64,000 nt of DNA from Streptomyces hygroscopicus subsp. hygroscopicus (GTDB lineage: Bacteria > Actinomycetota > Actinomycetes > Streptomycetales > Streptomycetaceae), in NCBI RefSeq assembly GCF_030269125.1, contig NZ_BSSM01000015.1, positions 145,495 through 209,494 on the forward strand, written 5' to 3'. The notes beneath the pieces are model-generated. The model saw only the letters and a list, made by a program, of their open reading frames with translations. It made no database searches and had not been told where the DNA came from. Both the position numbers and the translations under genes were made by a program. Below, piece by piece: positions 60,921-64,000 of the stretch (position 1 is the stretch's first letter; every line of letters starts with the position of its first letter).

Positions 60921-62327
60921 ATGGCCACGGAGTACGGACACGGCGGGTACGGCCGGGGGTACGAGCCCGGCGACGAAGGCCGGTACGCATACGGCCCGCA
61001 CCTCGGCCGTCCCGCCGGGACCCCTGGAATCCCCGGACGCGGCCGCCGTCCCCGGATCCCCCTCGCGCTGCGGGCGCCGTTCGAGGCCCGTGCCTGGCGG
61101 GAGCTGGGTCACGTCCTGCTGAGCCTGCCGGTCTCGGTGGTGCTGTTCACGTGGACGGTGACGATGGTGTCGCTGGGCGCGGGCCTGCTGGTGACCTTCC
61201 TCGGGGTGCCCGTCCTCGCCGCTGCCCTGGCCGGCTGCCGGGGCTTCGGCGCGCTGGAGCGGGCGCGGGCGCGGGCGCTGCTGGACCTGGACGTGCCCGG
61301 TCCGGAGCCGCTGCGGGTGCGCAAGCCCGGCGCCCTGGCCTGGATGGGCGCGGTCCTCAAGAGCGGCGCCTCCTGGCGGAGCCTGCTGTACACGCTGGTG
61401 CAGTTCCCCTGGGCGGTGTTCACCTTCACGGTCACGGTGACCCTCTGGACTCTGGGCTGGGGCCTGCTGACCTACCCGCTGTGGTTCTGGGTCTTCCCGG
61501 CGTACGTGGGCCAGGGCGGTGTCCAGCTGTACGGCGACGATCACCACCGCATCTATCTCGACAACCCCTTCGAGATCACCGTGACCACGCTGGTCGGGCT
61601 GCTGTTCACGCTGGCCATGCCCTGGCTGGTGCGTGCTCTGACGACGGTGGACGGGCTGCTGGTGCGGGGGCTGCTCGGCCCGTCGCTGCTGTCGGAGCGG
61701 GTGGTGGAGCTGGAGTCGGACCGGGGCGTCGTGGTGGACACGGCCGCCGCCGACCTGCGCCGCATCGAGCGCGACCTGCACGACGGCGCCCAGGCCCGGC
61801 TGGTCGGTCTCGCGATGGACCTGGGGCTGGCGAAGGAGAAGATGCGGGAGGACCCGCAGGCGGCGGCGCGCATGGTGGAGGAGGCCCACGGTGAGGTGAA
61901 GACGGCACTCCAGGAGCTGCGCGACCTCGCCCGGGGGATCCATCCGGCCGTGCTGACCGACCGGGGCCTGGACGCGGCCCTGTCGGCGGTGGCGTCCCGG
62001 TGCACGGTGCCGGTCCGGGTGGAGGTCGATCTGCCGTCCCGTCCCGCGCCGGCCATCGAGGGCATCGCCTACTTCACGGTCTGCGAGCTGTTGCAGAACG
62101 TCGCCAAGCACAGCGGGGCGCGCTCCGCCACGGTCGATGTGTGGCGCTCGGAGGACCGGCTGATGCTCCAGGTGACCGACGACGGCGTGGGCGGCGCGGA
62201 CGCCGCCGCCGGCTCGGGCCTCGCGGGACTCAGGGGCCGCCTGGACGCGGTGGACGGCATCCTCCTGGTGGACTCCCCGGCGGGCGGGCCGACCCGGGTG
62301 ATAGCGGAGCTGCCCTGGCGCGGTTGA
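60921..62327 (+). CDS. Sensor histidine kinase 2 (HisKA_3 type)
   Basis: A 468-residue paralogue of kinase 1, with an N-terminal Gly/Tyr/Arg-rich region (residues 1-45), two TM pairs, and an extra extracytoplasmic loop between the second TM pair (about 197-220, VQLYGDDHHRIYLDNPF). The catalytic part is nearly the same: RIERDLHDGAQARLVGLAMD, CELLQNVAKHSGARS and a DDGVGGADAAAGSGLAGL G-box. DNA around the phosphoacceptor site is almost identical to kinase 1, including silent positions. ATG at 60921. Confidence 0.91.
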   Translation: MATEYGHGGYGRGYEPGDEGRYAYGPHLGRPAGTPGIPGRGRRPRIPLALRAPFEARAWRELGHVLLSLPVSVVLFTWTVTMVSLGAGLLVTFLGVPVLAAALAGCRGFGALERARARALLDLDVPGPEPLRVRKPGALAWMGAVLKSGASWRSLLYTLVQFPWAVFTFTVTVTLWTLGWGLLTYPLWFWVFPAYVGQGGVQLYGDDHHRIYLDNPFEITVTTLVGLLFTLAMPWLVRALTTVDGLLVRGLLGPSLLSERVVELESDRGVVVDTAAADLRRIERDLHDGAQARLVGLAMDLGLAKEKMREDPQAAARMVEEAHGEVKTALQELRDLARGIHPAVLTDRGLDAALSAVASRCTVPVRVEVDLPSRPAPAIEGIAYFTVCELLQNVAKHSGARSATVDVWRSEDRLMLQVTDDGVGGADAAAGSGLAGLRGRLDAVDGILLVDSPAGGPTRVIAELPWRG

Positions 62328-62582
62328 CCAGCGCCGCGAGCAGCGGCCGAGCAGTGGCAGGCCAGAGCCCCACCGGCGGAGGATCGGCGTCCCGGCCAAC
62401 GGCCGCCTGACGGCCAACTAGCTTTTGACCAGCGGATACACCGGCGCTCGACCAGTTATCCACAGGGCGTGGCACGCTGTGTGCCGATTCCTGGAATGCT
62501 TGGTCCTCGTACGAAGGCGCGTCCCCGGCGGACGTCGCCGTGGGACCGGGCAGGACGGGGGCGAAGGATCGTGGAGGACAGG

Positions 62583-63242
62583 GTGCGGGTGGTCATCGCC
62601 GAGGACTCGGTGCTGCTCCGGGAGGGCTTGACCCGGCTGCTGACCGACCGGGGACACGAGGTGGTGGCCGGGGTCGGGGACGCGGAGGGGCTGATGAAGA
62701 CCATCGCCGACCTGGCCGGCGAGGGCGCGCTGCCGGATGTGGTGGTGGCGGACGTGCGGATGCCGCCGACGCACACCGACGAGGGGGTGCGGGCGGCCGT
62801 GTCCCTGCGCAGGACGCATCCCGGTCTCGGGGTGCTGGTGCTGTCGCAGTACGTGGAGGAGCGGTACGCGACCGAACTGCTGGCGGGTTCCACCCGGGGC
62901 GTGGGCTATCTGCTCAAGGACCGGGTGGCGGACGTCCGGGAGTTCGTGGACGCGGTGGTGCGGGTCGCCGAGGGCGGTACGGCGCTCGACCCGGAGGTGG
63001 TCACGCAGTTGCTGGGCCGCAGCCGCAAGCAGGACGTGCTGGCCAAGCTCACCCCGCGCGAGCGCGAGGTGCTGGCGCTGATGGCGGAGGGGCGCACGAA
63101 CTCGGCGATCGCCCGGGAGCTGGTCATCAGCGACGGAGCGGTCGAGAAGCACGTCAGCAACATCTTCCTCAAGCTCGGGCTGGCGCCGAGCCAAGGGGAC
63201 CACCGGCGGGTGCTCGCGGTGCTCACCTACCTGAACTCCTGA
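62583..63242 (+). CDS. NarL/FixJ-type response regulator
   Basis: A 219-residue DNA-binding response regulator. The receiver domain (1-125) has acidic pair IAEDS, phosphoacceptor Asp in VVVADVRMPP, and the switch Lys in GYLLKDRVAD. The C-terminal LuxR-type HTH contains LTPREREVLALMAEGRTNSA and VISDGAVEKHVSNIFLKLG. The GTG at 62583 was chosen because GGAGG lies 5-6 nt upstream; GTG 62571 is an alternative with a poorly spaced site. It should receive phosphate from one or both kinases upstream. Confidence 0.92.
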   Translation: MRVVIAEDSVLLREGLTRLLTDRGHEVVAGVGDAEGLMKTIADLAGEGALPDVVVADVRMPPTHTDEGVRAAVSLRRTHPGLGVLVLSQYVEERYATELLAGSTRGVGYLLKDRVADVREFVDAVVRVAEGGTALDPEVVTQLLGRSRKQDVLAKLTPREREVLALMAEGRTNSAIARELVISDGAVEKHVSNIFLKLGLAPSQGDHRRVLAVLTYLNS

Positions 63243-63514
63243 CGGGCGTCGCCGGCACCGGGTCGGGGGTCCTGGCGTCAGGGTCGTGTCAGAGGATCCG
63301 GCTTCCGTGGGAAAGAGGGGGTACCCGGCAGGAGAGCGGAGGGTGGAACCGGGGAAGGAAGCCCTGACATGTCAGCGCGACCCGTCGTCTCGAAACATCA
63401 TCCCAATCTGCGGATGACCTCGGGAAGGCGACCCTAACCGACGTAGGGTTGATCCTGGGATGGTCCGTGGGACGACCACGCCCCGGACAGCCGCCTCGAA
63501 GGAGGTCCAGTTCA

Positions 63515-64000
63515 GTGACCAGCCAGGTCAGCAGCCCAACGGAGCAGACCGACGGATCCGTCGTCGGGGAGCAGCGCAAACCGGGCGGCACGAAGGATGT
63601 GCGCCGCCTGGACCGGGTGATCATCCGGTTCGCGGGGGACTCGGGTGACGGCATGCAGCTCACCGGTGACCGTTTCACCTCGGAGACCGCTTCCTTCGGC
63701 AACGACCTCTCCACCCTGCCGAACTTCCCCGCCGAGATCCGCGCACCCGCCGGCACCCTGCCCGGCGTCTCCTCGTTCCAGCTCCACTTCGCCGACCACG
63801 ACATCCTCACGCCGGGCGACGCGCCGAACGTCCTCGTCGCGATGAACCCGGCCGCGCTGAAGGCCAACGTCGACGATCTGCCGCGGGGCGCCGAGATCAT
63901 CGTGAACACGGACGAGTTCACCAAGCGGGCCCTGCAGAAGGTGGGCTACGACGCCTCGCCGCTGGAGGACGGCTCGCTGGACGGCTACGGCCTGCACCCG
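63515..64000 (+). CDS. korA: 2-oxoacid:ferredoxin oxidoreductase alpha subunit, 5' part
   Basis: An open reading frame cut by the window edge: 162 codons visible. It starts at GTG 63515 (SAYs M/V-TSQVSSPTEQTDGSV) with an AAGGAGG site. From residue about 33 it reads VIIRFAGDSGDGMQLTGDRF, then NFPAEIRAPAGTLPGVSSFQ and HFADHDILTPGDAPNVLVAM, which match the gamma domain at the N-terminus of actinobacterial 2-oxoglutarate:ferredoxin oxidoreductase alpha subunits. The beta subunit (korB) is expected just beyond the edge. It oxidises 2-oxoglutarate to succinyl-CoA with reduction of ferredoxin. Confidence 0.88.
   Translation, partial: MTSQVSSPTEQTDGSVVGEQRKPGGTKDVRRLDRVIIRFAGDSGDGMQLTGDRFTSETASFGNDLSTLPNFPAEIRAPAGTLPGVSSFQLHFADHDILTPGDAPNVLVAMNPAALKANVDDLPRGAEIIVNTDEFTKRALQKVGYDASPLEDGSLDGYGLHP

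Noticed and set aside
59331..62417. 1028-codon minus-strand open frame opposite the kinases
   Set aside because: Shadow of the two kinase genes; it repeats the same mirrored segment twice because the kinases are paralogous.

Overview
The window is chromosomal DNA from a Streptomyces (or very close relative). The evidence is the very high GC with strong GC bias at third codon positions, GTG/TTG starts, a WhiB-type regulator, and the streptomycete gene order rpoC-rpoB-rplL-rplJ-lipoprotein-rplA-rplK-nusG-secE-tRNA-Trp/aspC-add-murB. A truncated second nuo cluster, a twin histidine-kinase locus and korA follow further right. Genus is inferred from order and protein sequence; the species cannot be named from sequence reading alone.

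Layout. (1) 1-997: no convincing gene. (2) 998-3354: a small regulatory module: a MerR/excisionase-like HTH protein, a Cys-rich zinc-ribbon protein and a WhiB-like protein on the minus strand, divergent from an XRE-type regulator. (3) 3355-19158: a plus-strand, siphovirus-type tail and lysis operon: tail terminator, tail tube, tail-assembly chaperone with a likely -1 frameshift extension, an accessory block with two minus-strand genes, two short tandem tape-measure-like proteins, Dit, three paralogous fibres, a Gp37-like baseplate protein, minor proteins, amidase endolysin and holin-like proteins. No terminase, portal, capsid, integrase or replication gene is visible, so the cluster looks like a domesticated headless, non-contractile (F-type tailocin-like) particle. 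It lies immediately downstream of rpoC. (4) 19225-32405: the minus-strand rpoBC / ribosomal protein / nusG-secE block. (5) 32512-48236: housekeeping and accessory genes (tRNA-Trp, aspC, add, murB, a DHA2-type MFS exporter with a TetR regulator, two MaoC-fold dehydratase subunits, rpmG, tRNA-Met, tRNA-Thr, an amidohydrolase-like protein, an NAD(P)-binding protein, a decayed hydrolase, tRNA-Tyr, yajQ, small membrane proteins, htpX), with a 1.2-kb gene-free stretch at 40186-41380. (6) 48550-59251: a ten-gene nuo operon (A,B,C,H,I,J,K,L,M,N) with no nuoD, E, F or G, in which nuoC carries a large disordered repeat extension. (7) 59517-63242: two tandem paralogous histidine kinases and one NarL-type response regulator. 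(8) 63515-end: the start of korA.

How parts work together. The most interesting unit is 998-19158. The regulators probably keep the tail operon silent. On induction the terminator, tube, chaperones and tape measures would build a short flexible tail, Dit plus the Gp37-like protein and the fibres would form the tip, and holin plus amidase would release particles by lysis. The three fibres share an N-terminal module and differ completely at the C-terminus, which suggests several receptor specificities for one particle. These functional statements are inference from gene content and order; no particle activity can be read from DNA.
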